From NCBI GenBank assembly GCA_025526935.1, contig JAHLKD010000109.1, positions 62,001 through 126,000 of the forward strand: 64,000 nucleotides of DNA, given 5' to 3'. The notes beneath the pieces are model-generated. The model searched no databases and was not told the origin of the DNA. It worked only from the letters and a program-made list of their open reading frames with translations. The position numbers and the translations under genes are program-made. Shown one piece after another: positions 1 to 12,515 of this stretch. This stretch comes from Cladochytrium replicatum (lineage: Eukaryota > Chytridiomycota > Chytridiomycetes > Cladochytriales > Cladochytriaceae). How positions within the stretch are numbered: position 1 is the stretch's first letter; every line of letters starts with the position of its first letter.

Positions 1-199
1 ACTGTTCCAGGATGTCTGTATCCAAAACATTAGATCATGTGTGGAAATTTTGATACCAAACTTTCCATATATGGTAATGTCAACAATTCTTAACTTATTC
101 GCAAATTTAATTCGTGGGAAACGAACAAACGTTCCGTCCCTGAGTACCTGATAGCACACACGTACACGTGCTTGATTTAATATAATATCCGCTGTCTCT

Positions 200-2012
200 A
201 TGGTGCTCCTCGTCCTCGGTGTTTACCTCGGCCTGTTTATCGGTGCCTACTTCTTTCTGTTTCGGTTACCTCGTAACCGTAACCGCTTCGACTCCATGCC
301 TGGATTGTACAGCAAACAGTTGCCTTTCATCGGCAACCTTTTGCAAGTCTTTCCTTTCGTTGCGAAACGGGTATGGTGAAATGTCCCATGGTTCTCCTAT
401 GTGAACGCTTCCAATACAATACAGAGAATCGACCTCTTCTTCATCAACGTCGTCCAAACAGTGGGCCCAATCGCTCGACTCAAGATCCCTGGTCTGGGAA
501 CCTGCTATGCAATCAGCGACGTCAACGCCGTTAGGAAAATCCTTAAAGGCGGATCCGATCGCCACCCAAACTGCTTCATCAGAGGCACGGACATCCACCG
601 TGCCGCAATGGACTTTAGCCCCTTCGTCCTTGCAACCCTGCCCTCAGGGCCTCTTTGGAAAAAACACAGGAAAGCAATGCAGCCAGCTTTCGGTCCCGTC
701 CACCTCCGCCGCACCTTCGCAGTCGCCACAGACTCGATCCAAAAGCTCCTCCGCAACTGGTCCGCACGGATACGCCTCGCAAACGAAACGCAATCCCAGC
801 TGCCGGTCGTAAAATCCGCCCTGGACATGCACTACCTCGTCGCCGACATCGTGTGCAAAGTTCTGATGTCGGTCGATTTCGACCTGATCCCGAAGGAAGA
901 TGAAATCGACAGGCCGGTCAGGGAGGACGTGAAGGAGTTCTTTGACGCCGTCGCATGGGCGCTGGAACACATCATGCTGGTGAGTCGGCTATTTCTTTGT
1001 GTCCAATAATGGCAACTGACGGCACAAATCACACGCAACAAAGCGCGTCATGCTACCGAAATGGTTGTGGACCCTCGCAAGGGTCAGCGCCAAGGACGTC
1101 GCCAGCCGCCGCGCCGTCCTCGAAAAAGTCTTTAAACGCGCCATCGCCGCAAAACAATCCGGAACCAGCCTCCATGTCCACCTCCGCGAAGAGGATCCCT
1201 CCGCGCCAAACCTCCACATGGACGTCCTCGACCGGCTCTTATCCCTCCAATCCTCCTCCTCCGACGACCCCGCGACAACAACCACCTTCACAGCCGAAGA
1301 AGTCCAAGGCGAGATGTTCACCTTCCTCTCCGCAGGCCAAGACGGCACAACCAACGCCATCCTCTTCGCCCTCTTCGAGCTATCCAAGCGCCCAGACCTC
1401 CAGTCCCGCCTCGCCTCCGAAATCATTTCCAGCAGCGGCGGCGGCGGCCCGCAAAGCCTCACACTCGAGAAGCTCACGGACCTCAGGCTCCTCGACGCGG
1501 TCGTCCGCGAAACGTTGAGGCTGCACTACATCACACCGTTCGCGATCAGAAACATTGCGTACGACATCGAGGACGGCGCATTCGACGTGGACGGGTATAC
1601 CGCAAGGAAGGGCGATGTGGTGTTTGTCGTTGTAGGCGGCGTGCATCTGAGCACAGAGTACTACGGCCCCGACGCGGGGGTGTTCAATCCCGACCGATGG
1701 CTTGACGAGAAGCTTGACGCGGGTGCCGCAGGAACGTTCCTGCCGTTTGGGGATGGTCCGATGAACTGTATGGACAAGTTTGGAACGCCCCCCACGACGG
1801 CGATACCTTTTTGGCTAATGCTGTTTTACTTTTTCTTTCCAAAACTCCCAGGTATCGGACAAAAGATTGCAATGATAGAGATCCGCGTTGCTCTGGCGCA
1901 CATCTTTGCTCAGTTCAAGGTGGAACTGGCTTGCCACCCCGACGATATCGAAATCGCCGTCACCACCACCAAGGGCATCAAAGAACTTCCCCTGAAAATC
2001 TCTCATCTCTAA
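200..2012 (+). CDS. Cytochrome P450 monooxygenase
   Basis: Haem-thiolate monooxygenase, anchored to the endoplasmic reticulum by a hydrophobic N-terminal helix (residues 1-22). Four exons (200-370, 425-979, 1044-1767, 1852-2012) join in frame to 536 codons before TAA, close to the family's usual 500. Visible motifs: C-helix WKKHRK; I-helix AGQDGTT near residue 340 (oxygen activation); K-helix ETLR near 397; FNPDRW (PERF-like); and the haem-binding loop FGDGPMNCIGQ, with Cys about 484. The Cys codon is split by intron 3 (1768-1851), so the motif is complete only after splicing. A hydrophobic stretch read straight through that intron is not coding. The substrate cannot be told from sequence, and the neighbours do not form an obvious pathway with it. 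Confidence 0.9.
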
Positions 2013-2717
2013 ATGAAAAGTAAATGTAAAAACTTAAATCCTAATGACAAGTAACCGAAAGGCACCAGCTCGATTAGTCTGGTAGCTACCGCTTCAATTA
2101 ATCTTGACGTCGCAAAAGTTCCGAGTTCCGCGTGGAGGTTCTGGGTGCTGAAAACATTGGCTGAAATCAACTCTGTCCCAAAACTCAGACAAAGCAACTC
2201 AACAATCCCATATCCAACTTCTTCCGTCAAATTACCGCATCAGCTTGCCATTGTCGTACAAGTTCTGTGCCTTCAGAGTTTATAATGATCCGGGCAACCG
2301 ACGTGCACATCATTGGTAGGATATTTGAATTCTTGTTATATTTCCCACAGTTCACGGTTCGATTCTGGGAGGATCGATTCCAGGAATCCCAGGTCTAGTA
2401 TTGAAAACAAAGAAATATAACTCCATTGGTATGACGTTCGCGCGACGCTAAAGCATGGTCTGATGGTCGTTTGACAGCGTATATTATTAAGAGAAAGTTT
2501 GGGACTAGAGAATAAAACATGTTAAAACACAGATCAGCATTTAGAAGAGGACTACTGCGACGCCCAAAAATGTCAGCCTTTAGCAGGGGAGCAGCTCTAC
2601 AGCCAGCTGTACTCTCAGCAGGTCATGCCACTGCCACAAAGTGCCCAAACTGTTGGATCTTCAACTCAGCTTGCAGAGAGCTGGCGCGTCGGCTTTTTCA
2701 AAGTCTTCGCTCAACAT
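2013..2717. other. Intergenic, no gene seen
   Basis: The 3' flanks of two convergent genes. Only short, composition-driven open frames are present, and I recognise no RNA gene or repeat. Confidence 0.6.
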
Positions 2718-5700
2718 TTAAAGATCATCGTGGTCGATCACTGCTCGTGGGGCCAAAGGAGCCTCGAATTTCCTTCTGTAGTTTTCCGGAAGCCGATTCC
2801 ACACCTCCGGCTCGTCTGCTTGGAAGCGCTCCAGTCCGCCAACACACAGGCGATTCACAGCCGAGATCCGAGTAATGTCGAGATAGTAGTAACACACGCG
2901 CCGGGCACCCTTCGTACTATCGGCTTCCAACGATCGTTTATACAAAAGAATCCTATTGATCTTGTATGTCGCCTCCTCGTTACGGTCCACCATCGCCTCT
3001 TCATTCGGAACGGCAAGCAAACTGACCGACGTTCGCTCTCCCATTCTTGTTGACTGAGATCTTGGGTTGTAGCAGAGATGTGTGAAGTACGATACTGCCA
3101 CACAGCACGAAAGTTTTACCCGGAGTTGTTTCCGATTTTGCTCCCTCTCTTCGCAAAGCTCTTGGCACATTGCAATGTAATTGGCCCACTCCTCCTGCTG
3201 CTGCTTTATTCCCTGATCCATTTCCTGAGTTGAGACCCCCGGCATTTTGATGTAGTCTTCTCCGTCCGGTAACTTGGTGGACTGTATATTTGGAAACTCT
3301 ATTTCCTCCAGTTCCTCAGCCCTTATCATTGCTCTACTCTGATCCAATGCTTGATCATCGTCGTTATCAACTCCTCTCGATTCTATCGACAGGTCTTGGT
3401 CTAACAATCCGTCGCTTGGGGTTGCCCATTCCTGACCATCGCTCCCGCCAGCGTCGTTTGGGGTTTCCTCACCATTGCTCCCACCAGCCATCTCAAGGCG
3501 AATCAATCGACCCTCCGAGAAACTGTGATTGGATGGTCTTGCTAGCTCCCCCAGCATTGGATCCAACGATTTAGTAGGTATTTTGACTGGCCGGGCTGGC
3601 GAGCGAAGGGTATCAGGTTCAATCGAAATTGCAGCGTTCAGCATTTCGTTGAGCTTGGACTCGATCACTGGGGAGGGGAGAGCGTTGATCAGTGAAGTGG
3701 CTTCAATTGTTGGTGGAACTGATTCGGGGTAGTCGCTCCTATCAGCACCGGCCCCGTCATTTCCCCTTGCTAAAGTTTTCGTCTCCTTCTTCATCTTGAT
3801 CAAATCCTCCAACATAAGTTTGGGCTTTTCCGGAATTTTCGGCTTCTTTGCGACAACCTCCAGCATTGTCCAGCCAAGTTTAATCGCCATCTGACGGATC
3901 TCAACACGCACTCGATGTACCTGCTTCAGCTGGTCGTGACGGACTCCATTCTCTTTGCACCATCTTTTCCTTGCTCCGACTTCGCGAAGCCAAGAACCAT
4001 AGTACCATAGCAACGCCTCAAAAGCACGGCCGTCTGACCATTCCAGATTTTCATCAGCATCAATTGATGTTTCAGAGAAATACTCTGCCATCAAAAGGAG
4101 CTTGGCATTGTCATCGTCCAACTCATCGTCTGATTCATCTTCCGAATCAGAATCACCTTTGTTTGTGGCAGCGGGTTGATCTAGGGGAGATTCGTCCTTA
4201 TTGTCGGGCAACCGAACGTTAAACCGGCTAATGTGGAAAGCAACGATGGTGACGGCCTCCTCGAAGCAATTCAGTTCTGCAGCTTCAATCAGAAATCGCG
4301 TGTCTTGGCAGTGCAACCCCGCCGAAGCGAACTGAAGGGCAAGATCTCCAAAATGCGTCACAACGTACGGAGTCCGTTTGGAACCGATGAATGCTTCGAC
4401 TGCTTGTGGATCCATTGTTTTCTCATCATCCACATTATCTGGTGTCGGCGGTGCCTCGACCTTGGTTATGAACTTGAGATCCAACAGCAGCTGAATCGCG
4501 AACTCGATATCCTCCCGTTGAGGCGGCAAAAACCATGTGAATGTCAAAGGGTCAATGTCGGCTTTCAGCATCCGCAGGACAGCACTGTCGAGCTGATCGT
4601 AGGCGACGACTCGGCCTTCGTCCATCATATTGTACTCTTCTTGGCTGTACATGCGATAGCAAATCCCTCTGAACTTCCTCCCCACTCGACCCTTCCTTTG
4701 GATCGCCGACGTCTTTGGAATTCTAGCCACAGTCTGAGTGACCGCGCCAGTCCTGATCTCTCGAGTCACATGCAGGTGCAACCCGGAATCGACCACGTAA
4801 CCGAGAGAGCTGATGGTGAGCGACGTCTCGGCTACGTTGGTCGCGAATATAACCCTCCGCACGCCAGCTTGGAACTTGTTCAGTTTTTCCGTGAAATCGA
4901 ACTCTGCCCAGCCCTCGGCATTCTCATTATCAGCCTTTTCGCTGTCGACAATGCCGAACGCATATTGCGGGTTTAAGACCAGATCTTTCTCATCATCATC
5001 GAGCGACGCATACAACGGGAGCGCAACGATGTCCCTGAGCCCTTTCTTTTTAGCCTTGGATCGAAGCATGTCACAAGCAGTAGTGATGTCAAGCGTGCGC
5101 GGGAAGAATACCAAAATGTCCTACACGTATGACTGTTTAGTTGATGGTCGAAGATGTATCAGTTAACTGACCTGATGTAGTGCTAACATGCGCTCTTCCT
5201 TTTCGGGGGTCATCGCTTCGTCGTCATCATCCACATCAGGAACTGGAACCTTTGATGAACCAGGCTTTGAAGCATCTGCATCATCCTTAACTGCCACTTC
5301 GGCCTGAATGGTCCCCCTCTCCTCGGAAACTTCTTTATCACTTTCTGTCTTCTTTCCCTTCTTTTTCTTCTTGTTCTTCTTACTGCTTTTGGATTGCTTA
5401 TTCATCGATACTGCGGTCGTATTTGGGTCTTCAAGGAGAATCTCCCTTGTTCTCTTCAAAATGTCGTGATTTGCAATATGAATCTCAATGCACTTTTCAA
5501 CGCATACTTCAACGTAGTTTGAGTCTGACTTGATTCCATAGTAGACTTCCACAGGATACGTTGCGGTCGTTACACGAACGAGTGCGACAGCGCCCAGATC
5601 GGTGGTCTGCCTATTGCGAGATTCTGGGACGGAACTTTGGCCGGTGTTCGGTTTATTCTCATTCTTTGGTTCTGTGACGGGTAATGCTGCGTTACGAATG

Positions 5701-8700
5701 ATATCGTCGAGCTTGGCTTTCTGTAGGTCTTTATCTTCAAACAAATCCATGTCGTCCTTCAAACGCCCTCTGTCCACATCATTGCCAAAGAAATCAATCA
5801 GTTTCTTCTCATCCACCGCGGCTGACATGAGCACTACACGAAGCGATGCGTTCGAGTCCAGGGCTCGCCTCAGGGACCCAAGGAGCAAGTAAAGTTCCAT
5901 CCCAGCTTCATGAACTTCGTCAACCACAACCACACTGAACGACGTGAACGATGGATCCGATGCCGATCGAGCCCTGTTCCAAATATTAGAGCAATCGCAG
6001 GCTAATTCCAACACACTTACAACAAGATGCCGTAGGTCACAAACTCAAGCAGTGTCTCTCCTTGTTTCACAACAGCTCGACCCATTCGTCCGATGTGATA
6101 TCCAACCTCTGCGCCTAATGTGGTGTTCCGAATCCCAGCAACATGCTGTGCAACTGAAGTTGCTGCTACACGCCGAGGTTGAGCAACCACGACACGGCGA
6201 CGAAACGACGCTTGTCCAGCAAGAATCCGTGCGTTCACGATGAACTGTGGTGCGATCGTAGACTTGCCGCTCCCCGTTTGTGCAACCAGCAAGAGAATCC
6301 GTCGTGCACGTTGACTCTCGTCTTTATCGTCCAAAAAGTCAATGGCCCGATGAATCTCTGCGCGCCTGTCGTATACTGGAAAATAACCTTTTCCCATAAG
6401 GTGACACTCGATATCAACTAGCCCCGACAAATCGCGAAGGTGCCTTTCGGCAGATCCAAAGCATTGCACCCTGGTTATGAAAGCCGACGTGATCTTGTGT
6501 AGCTCGCTGACGAAATCGGATCCGCGACCTGTGTAGACACGAACTTTCTCGACGATCCCGTTGACTTTCGCGATCAACCGAGCCTGCATTTCGATCCTGG
6601 TGTTTTTATCGCTCTCTTTGCCACGTTCTCGAAGATAATCCCGCGTCGAGTTGTTAATCCAATCCTTGAACTTGGCACGGGCTGCATTAAGCTCCTCTCC
6701 CAACCTTACGATAAGTTCAGCGTCGTCTTCTCTGTCCTTGTCTTCTCTGTCCTTATCCTTCTTCGCCCTTCTCAAGTTTTGCTCCGCAAGGTCAACCGGC
6801 TCGGCCAGCGTCGCCCATGTCGACACCAATTGCAAGATCAGACTGTTGTTGCTAGCCAATTTCTTGAGGTCGCCTTCCAGTGCCTGCAGCAGCTCGACGC
6901 ACCGTTTGGCTCTGTCTGATCCAAACGTCTCCGATATCTGTGAAGCAAGCTCCACAGGCATCCATCCACTAGCTCCCAATGCACTCTGCTCAATCTCAAC
7001 GATTTTGCTCCCGGCTGCACGAAGAGCGTGTCTAGCGAGATCGACTTCGTCCTGCAACTCCACCGTGATCGGAAAATCCTCATACACAATCCTCAAAGTC
7101 GGCGCAACCATCAGCTTCTCCCTCGTCCAAACAAGTAAGTCTGAAGAAGCTGGTGATTGAAAGTCGCCTCTGTTAGATTTTGCATACAACGCAATGATGT
7201 CCTCCATTGCCGAATCCACGTTAAGTTTGAATATTGGCTGCAACAATGAATGTTTCCGCTTTTGTGTGCTGTGTACGCAGTCGTTGATCTCCGTCATCAG
7301 TTTTTCATCGAGATCGCTCACTTCAGAAGGTCCGACCGCATGTTTTCCAATCTTGCTTGTAAGGACGTTCAGCAGAGCTTTGACGTTTTCTGGGTTGAGG
7401 ATGCTTTTCCCTCTCCCATCGCTCGGGGCAGTATGATCGATTCCCACATTAAACATTGAAACCAGCACGTCTTGAATTTGAGCCGGTGCAGCTGGATGCG
7501 ACAAACGCTGCCACAATCGCATGACCGAATCGACTTGCACCACCGCGTAATGATTCGGCAAAGTCGTCAGGAAATCGACAAGCTCTTCATGGAAGTGAGC
7601 GGCGGTCTTTTTGGGTTTACTCAGATTCTGGTATGGCAGAGGTTCTTGTGGCACGCGGGCAGAGATGGCAGACACGACCAGCGCCGCCATCTTCCCTGCG
7701 TCGTAATGAAACGGCTCGCATCCAGGTCCATCGTCCGGGAACAACATATCGTCCCAGATCACGGAGAATTTGTCGCCATCGAGATCCTATCAAAAAGCGC
7801 CGAGCACAGTCAGTTCCGAAGTTCCAAAACCTTCCACAATCCCAGTGAATTCGAAGGTGATAGAAATACGTACACCGCCGCTCATTTCGTCCGGATGAGG
7901 CCGGGTCCCGTTCGTTGGGAATACAATCACGTCCGCAACGTTCTCCAATCCACTCGGAGGCTTCTCCACTGCCGTGAGAATACGAATATCATTTGGATGG
8001 TATGATGGGAAACGGAAGACCATGACCTTCCCGCTTAGGACCGTCGGCTTGTCCACACCCGCCCAGGTCACTTGCAAATAGCATTCGCCCGGCTTCAGCT
8101 GTCCCGTATGGTCCGCACAGCCGTAAACACTCACCCCACGCACAGGAAGACGAACTCGATACATGAGTTTGCTGTCTTCAGCGAACGGATCAGGAGGTAT
8201 AAGAACCGAGGACTGTGTTTGCAGTAAATTCGCAGTATCCTGCGAGCTCGACTGCTGTGCTTGGAACTCTGCGGCTCGCTGAGACGGCGTCGGTGCCCGA
8301 TCCGGTTTCCTCCAATCCGCCAACTCGCTCTTCTGCCACGTCGCGATCCGATTCCATATCTTCTGTACCGCTCTTTCCGACGCAATGACCGAAAGGCTCA
8401 CGATGTCTTTGATGAGCGCTTCCAGGAGCGAAAACTTTCCCGTGAGCCAGAGATAGTTTAAGGCATACGCAGGACTCAGCGTCATGTACCGGACAGAGTC
8501 AAAGTAATGCTTTTCCAACTTTAAAATGCTGTCCACTTTGACTCCGCGCTGGACCAGCAGGGCGAGGACTTGATGGTTAATGGTCGTGTACGCTTTTGCA
8601 GGCCGTGCAAAACCGACGACATGGCACGGCATGCGTTTGTACATCTGAGCTTCTGTGTCGAATTGGAGTAAGCTCAGCACGTCCAGCTTAATCATGGACG

Positions 8701-9977
8701 GTCGCAAACGGATGGTTCGGTTGGGCAAAGTGGGGTCAGCAACAAGGACTCCCTTCACACCAGGCAATCGGACCTGAAAGATTGACGGACGGTGCTCCCT
8801 GTATTCGTGATCAGCGGAGTGCACAGCGTGCCCGCGTATCATCTCCTCCGCAACATCCATGGAAACGAGACCGCTACCATCAGTGAAATTGTATCCATTA
8901 ACCTTCACGTCATCAACCTTTTCGATGCGAACATTCTCGAGCTCGAATATGGGCCTGTAGTTGTTGAACAGCAGGCCGGCATACTTAGCTCTCTTTGCGA
9001 GGGAGAGCTTTGGCCCGTGCAGGCCAAGTGCTTTCAGTTTGTCGTTTCTGTCTGCCGCCCGAATCAAAATGCAGCCTTTTGTGGACTCCATTTGCTTCTT
9101 TGTTATTGCAAACAGGCAATATGGGTTGAAAATGCGGCACTTTGGCGGAAAAAACGAATCGATTCGTATGGAAATCCATTTGCGGGAATGGAAGCAGAGT
9201 CCCCCTCCTTCCTTTTGATCGGAATCTTGAAGAATTCGGCATAGCTCTTCAGATGTTCGGGACTGGTTGCATCGCCACGGAACTCGAGCTCGATGAAGAG
9301 GGAGCTGTCGGGAACAATCCATTCAATGAATTTGGTCATCATCCACGAGTTTGTTTGCTTGATCACTAGCGGAATTTGTTCTCCGGTGTCCTTTTTGGTG
9401 TCCTTTTTCGCCCAAATCACCGGATCAAATTGAGCGACTCTCATGGGCCGGGGTCGCTGTTCATCTTAAGGTGATACTCAGTTGCTGAAGCAAAATATCT
9501 TGGTTAGCTGAATCCTACATCTTTCAGGGGACTCCCCGAGCTTAATGTACATTGGTGGATCTGGAGAAGAGAGTCCAGTATCGTCGTCTTGGACGAGAGA
9601 AAGTGGTTAGCTCACTAAATCGGCTCGGATAAAGGGAGCTTACTCCATGGCGTCCCGGTAGAACCTCCTCCTCTGCCTCTTCCTCGACGTCCACTCCCAT
9701 TTCCTCCGTTTCGTCCTTTCTGAGTTGTGATATCACTTCTACCTCTCCCAGGAATGCCATTCTTGTTTGGCTGATTTGACGCTGGTCGATCATCAGGCTG
9801 ATCGCTTGCAGCTGGTCTACCTGAAACATAAACTTGTGAGCGATGTCCAACAGAATGGATTGATAGTCTCCAATGAGCAATGACATAACCACCAATTGTC
9901 TGTTTTCCCTTACCCTTCTCCTTATTCTTTGCAGGTTTCGGTGACGGTGGTTGTTCTTCGGCCCTGCTGCCATCCAT
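2718..9977 (-). CDS. RNA-dependent RNA polymerase fused to a DEAH-box helicase
   Basis: Seven exons: 9977-9914, 9820-9644, 9587-9519, 9464-7874, 7786-6021, 5973-5172, 5120-2718. They join to about 2,290 codons. Order: an Arg/Gly-rich N-terminus (residues ~22-80, GRGRGGG); a cellular RdRP domain with FTDGSGLVS near 294, GVKGVL...LRPSM, and the metal-binding DLDGD at about 635-639; a ~500-residue RdRP tail and charged linker (DKDREDKDRED near 975); then a DEAH/RHA helicase. Helicase motifs: I AQTGSGKST near 1135, Ia AQPRRVAATS, II DEVHE near 1240, III SAA, V TNVAETSLTI near 1582, VI QRKGRVGR near 1626, and a long C-terminal region. DLDGD and motif I lie in one uninterrupted exon of 1,766 bp, so the fusion does not depend on intron guesses. 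Known: cellular RdRPs make dsRNA for small-RNA silencing. Inference: the helicase clears or translocates RNA template or product. Odd: a one-base frame break near 9,155 in a T6 run; motif II is DEVH; the RdRP N-terminal region is short. A further 66-bp in-frame intron near 3,050-3,120 is possible. Confidence 0.85.
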
Positions 9978-10113
9978 CGCTCGAGCCGAGTGCGATCGAT
10001 GGCTTGTGGCGAGCCCTGAGCATCAATTTTGTAGGAGAATGGGAAACAACTATTATTTTCTTTTTAAAAATGAACAAGAACAAACTTGATGTGTTGAAAA
10101 AGAAACCCCTCGA

Positions 10114-11139
10114 TTATCCCTCCATTGACCCGGTGTAGTCATATTCCATGGTGGGCAAAACAGCCGACATGAACTTTAAGAACAAGAAGAGATACTGATC
10201 AACTCGAAGCTCAGAATCGTTCCCCCTCTCAACCCAATGATCGATGATGCGCTTCATGACGTTGGAGTGCTTGCATGGGTGGATCGACGCAAGGGAAACG
10301 TCCTCGTGCGGGTGCGCCTCGATCGTTACGGTCTTCAGGGCGTGGTCCTGCGAGATGTCTTCGAAGATTTGTTGAGAGGTTAGAGGCTGTCGGAATTCGT
10401 CATAGCCGAAGAGCCAGACTCGTGGAGTTTGCCAGTACTTGTCGTACGTGATGGACATATCATAGGTCCTGAATAGTAAAGACAACTTGATTTAAATAAT
10501 TCAAAATAGGATATCAAGTTATCTGTGCTACCTAGTTTTCAGGATCTTGTCTTCTTCCGTTGCAATTTGAGCAGATTTCGTGGACGTGTACACTGCTGCT
10601 GGGTCGTCTTCTTCCACAATGCCCATCTCATCATCGATATCCGGAATATCATCCAAGTCTGGCTGCACTTCGTCATCCTGCACCCTCACGTTCTGCACAC
10701 CCTCCCTCAACTTTCTGACCTCTTCCTCTTCCTCATCATCCACAATCTCTCTTTCCGCACCAGCAGCTCCCTCGCCCAGCCCAGCATGATGCGTAGCCAC
10801 CCACTCCTCATCACCATCGTCGTCCTTCACAAGTGTCTCCGCATCGACGTCTTCATCGGTATACTCCATTGCTTTGACTCTGCGCAGACAGGGCACGTTG
10901 CGCGTGATGAGGTACTGCTTGTCAGCCGGCAGATAGTCTCGGCGCTTGCCCTCAGTGCCTGCGGACCAAGCCCAGGTGGGGCATTTGTAGACCAGGAAGT
11001 CGCCAGCGAGGACAAACTCCTCAGGAGTGAGTACGCCTGTTTCTTTAAACTTTGATTCCTTGAGTAGCGGAGCGTATCTCTCGCGCAGGGTGTGGAACAT
11101 GCCATGGAGAGTTTGGTTGGGGAGGAACGACGAGGCCAT
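10114..11139 (-). CDS. ATG3: Autophagy E2-like enzyme Atg3
   Basis: Two exons (11139-10532, 10468-10114) join in frame to 320 residues, the usual Atg3 length. Atg3 transfers the ubiquitin-like Atg8 to phosphatidylethanolamine during autophagosome formation. The N-terminus ([20 protein letters not shown]) and the block [13 protein letters not shown] are characteristic. The central segment is acidic and low-complexity, as in the flexible region of other Atg3 proteins. After the intron come [16 protein letters not shown] and the catalytic HPC motif near residue 265 (HPCKH). The C-terminus keeps the FLKF...PTMEYDYT pattern. The single intron (10469-10531) splits an Arg codon. The start lies only about 90 bp from the divergent zinc-ribbon gene at 11,228, so the two probably share a promoter region. 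Confidence 0.95.
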
Positions 11140-11227
11140 TGCGTTGATGTGCTAGAAACACAGATGTCAAAGCCACTGAAGATGTAACACATACGAGATG
11201 TCAAAGCCACATTCATTGTTCAGAAGT

Positions 11228-12344
11228 ATGCACGACTCGGAAGGGGAACAAAACCGGGAACGCGGTATCGCAGAAATGGGGTCCATGATGCTCAAGGGAT
11301 GGGTATGCAACAAGCATTTGCTTGGCTGAATAAGCTCGATATGCTAACGCTGCCCTAGGTCATGACAAATGACACTTGCCCAGCCCCTTCATGCGATTTT
11401 CCCCTCCTACGAACAAAAGACTCGGCAAGATGGGTCTGTGTCGTCCACGGTGAGCAAGCTGTTGGTTTTCAGAATTCAACAAAGGCGCAAAAATCTGCAC
11501 TATCGAAAAACTCTGTTCCAAAGGCAGCCGAAGCAGATGCTGAAGCAGCATTCAACGCTCTTCTAGCCGAGAAAACGGATCAACAGGCAGAATGGCAGGA
11601 TATAGGTGCGTGTCTTCACTTTCCTGCATGGTTTTCCTTCTTTAATTTCCTCATTTCAGATGATGGAGAGCTGATCGAAAGGTCCAATATCGCACAATCA
11701 GAAGTATCCTCTCGCATAGGTCAGAAGCTGTTGCAAGGCTGGACGCTTCTTGCTGAAGAATGCCCAAACTGCGACTCTGGCGTTCCTCTCATGCGCAACC
11801 CGACCACAGGTCGCGACTTTTGCGTTCGTTGCGACGAGTACATCAACGACAGCAAACAAAAGCAATCGTCAAGCAGAGGAAGCTCTCTTGTCGTGTCTTT
11901 CAATGACTCCATGACGATCACTGAAGAGAAACAAAAGGAGAAAGTAAAAGCGTCGAGTTCGGCCGGAAAGAAGCACTCTTTGGATGAGGACAGCGACTTT
12001 GAGGACTTGATGGAAGAGGAAAGCTTGCCACCTTCCAAGGTAACCTCGCCGGTATGAGTCATTCCTCTTGACAGAGAGTTTGTTTTCTCAAAATTCTTGA
12101 ACAGAGACTAAGAAAAGATAACTTCTCGACCAACCCGCAAACTGAAGTTCCGGCGGTGCTCTCAAGTACAATCAAGCAAATTGACACGACGATCCAGGCG
12201 TTGAATACACGCATGGATGTCTTGACGAGCGTGATCCCGCTAGGTGATCGTAATACGCTGGACGATCTCCGGGCACTCGCTGGAGTGATCTCCGTTTACG
12301 TGGACCTGAGGAACAAGATTGCAGTGAACAACAAAAATCATTGA
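11228..12344 (+). CDS. ZNRD2 (SSSCA1/p27)-like protein with two zinc ribbons
   Basis: Four exons: 11228-11302, 11359-11605, 11660 to 12051 (or 12039), 12105-12344. They join to about 317 residues. Two copies of the Sjogren/scleroderma autoantigen 1-type module are visible. The first is MLKGWVMTNDTCPAPSC followed by DFPLLR and WVC, made only when the first two exons are spliced. The second is LLQGWTLLAEECPNC, PLMRNPTTG and FCVRCD. The C-terminal exon is predicted helical and has no recognised domain. Family members are small zinc-ribbon proteins, reported as tankyrase or chromosome-segregation associated; the role here is not inferable. Two donors 12 bp apart (12,040 GTAACC and 12,052 GTATGA) both keep frame, so alternative products differing by four residues are possible. 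Confidence 0.75.
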
Positions 12345-12515
12345 GTTGTGAAACACATCACAGTTTTATCACCCGAAGGAGTCTCCGATTGTGAGCAGTT
12401 TGCCCGTTATTAGTTACATGAGCATTGTACAGAATTCCATCACAAAGTAAAGTGAAATATTCATAATGAAGTTGAATGGCGAGTCTCCATTTTTGCTGTC
12501 CCATTTCATCCTCGT

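Noticed and set aside
4233-4976. Plus-strand open frame of 247 codons
   Set aside because: Antisense to conserved helicase motifs V and VI; no domain, shadow frame.
9065-9160. A 65-bp GTG...AG intron that would repair the RdRP frame break
   Set aside because: It would remove FAITKKQMESTKG, which aligns with the conserved block ahead of the RdRP core, so a one-base indel is the better explanation.
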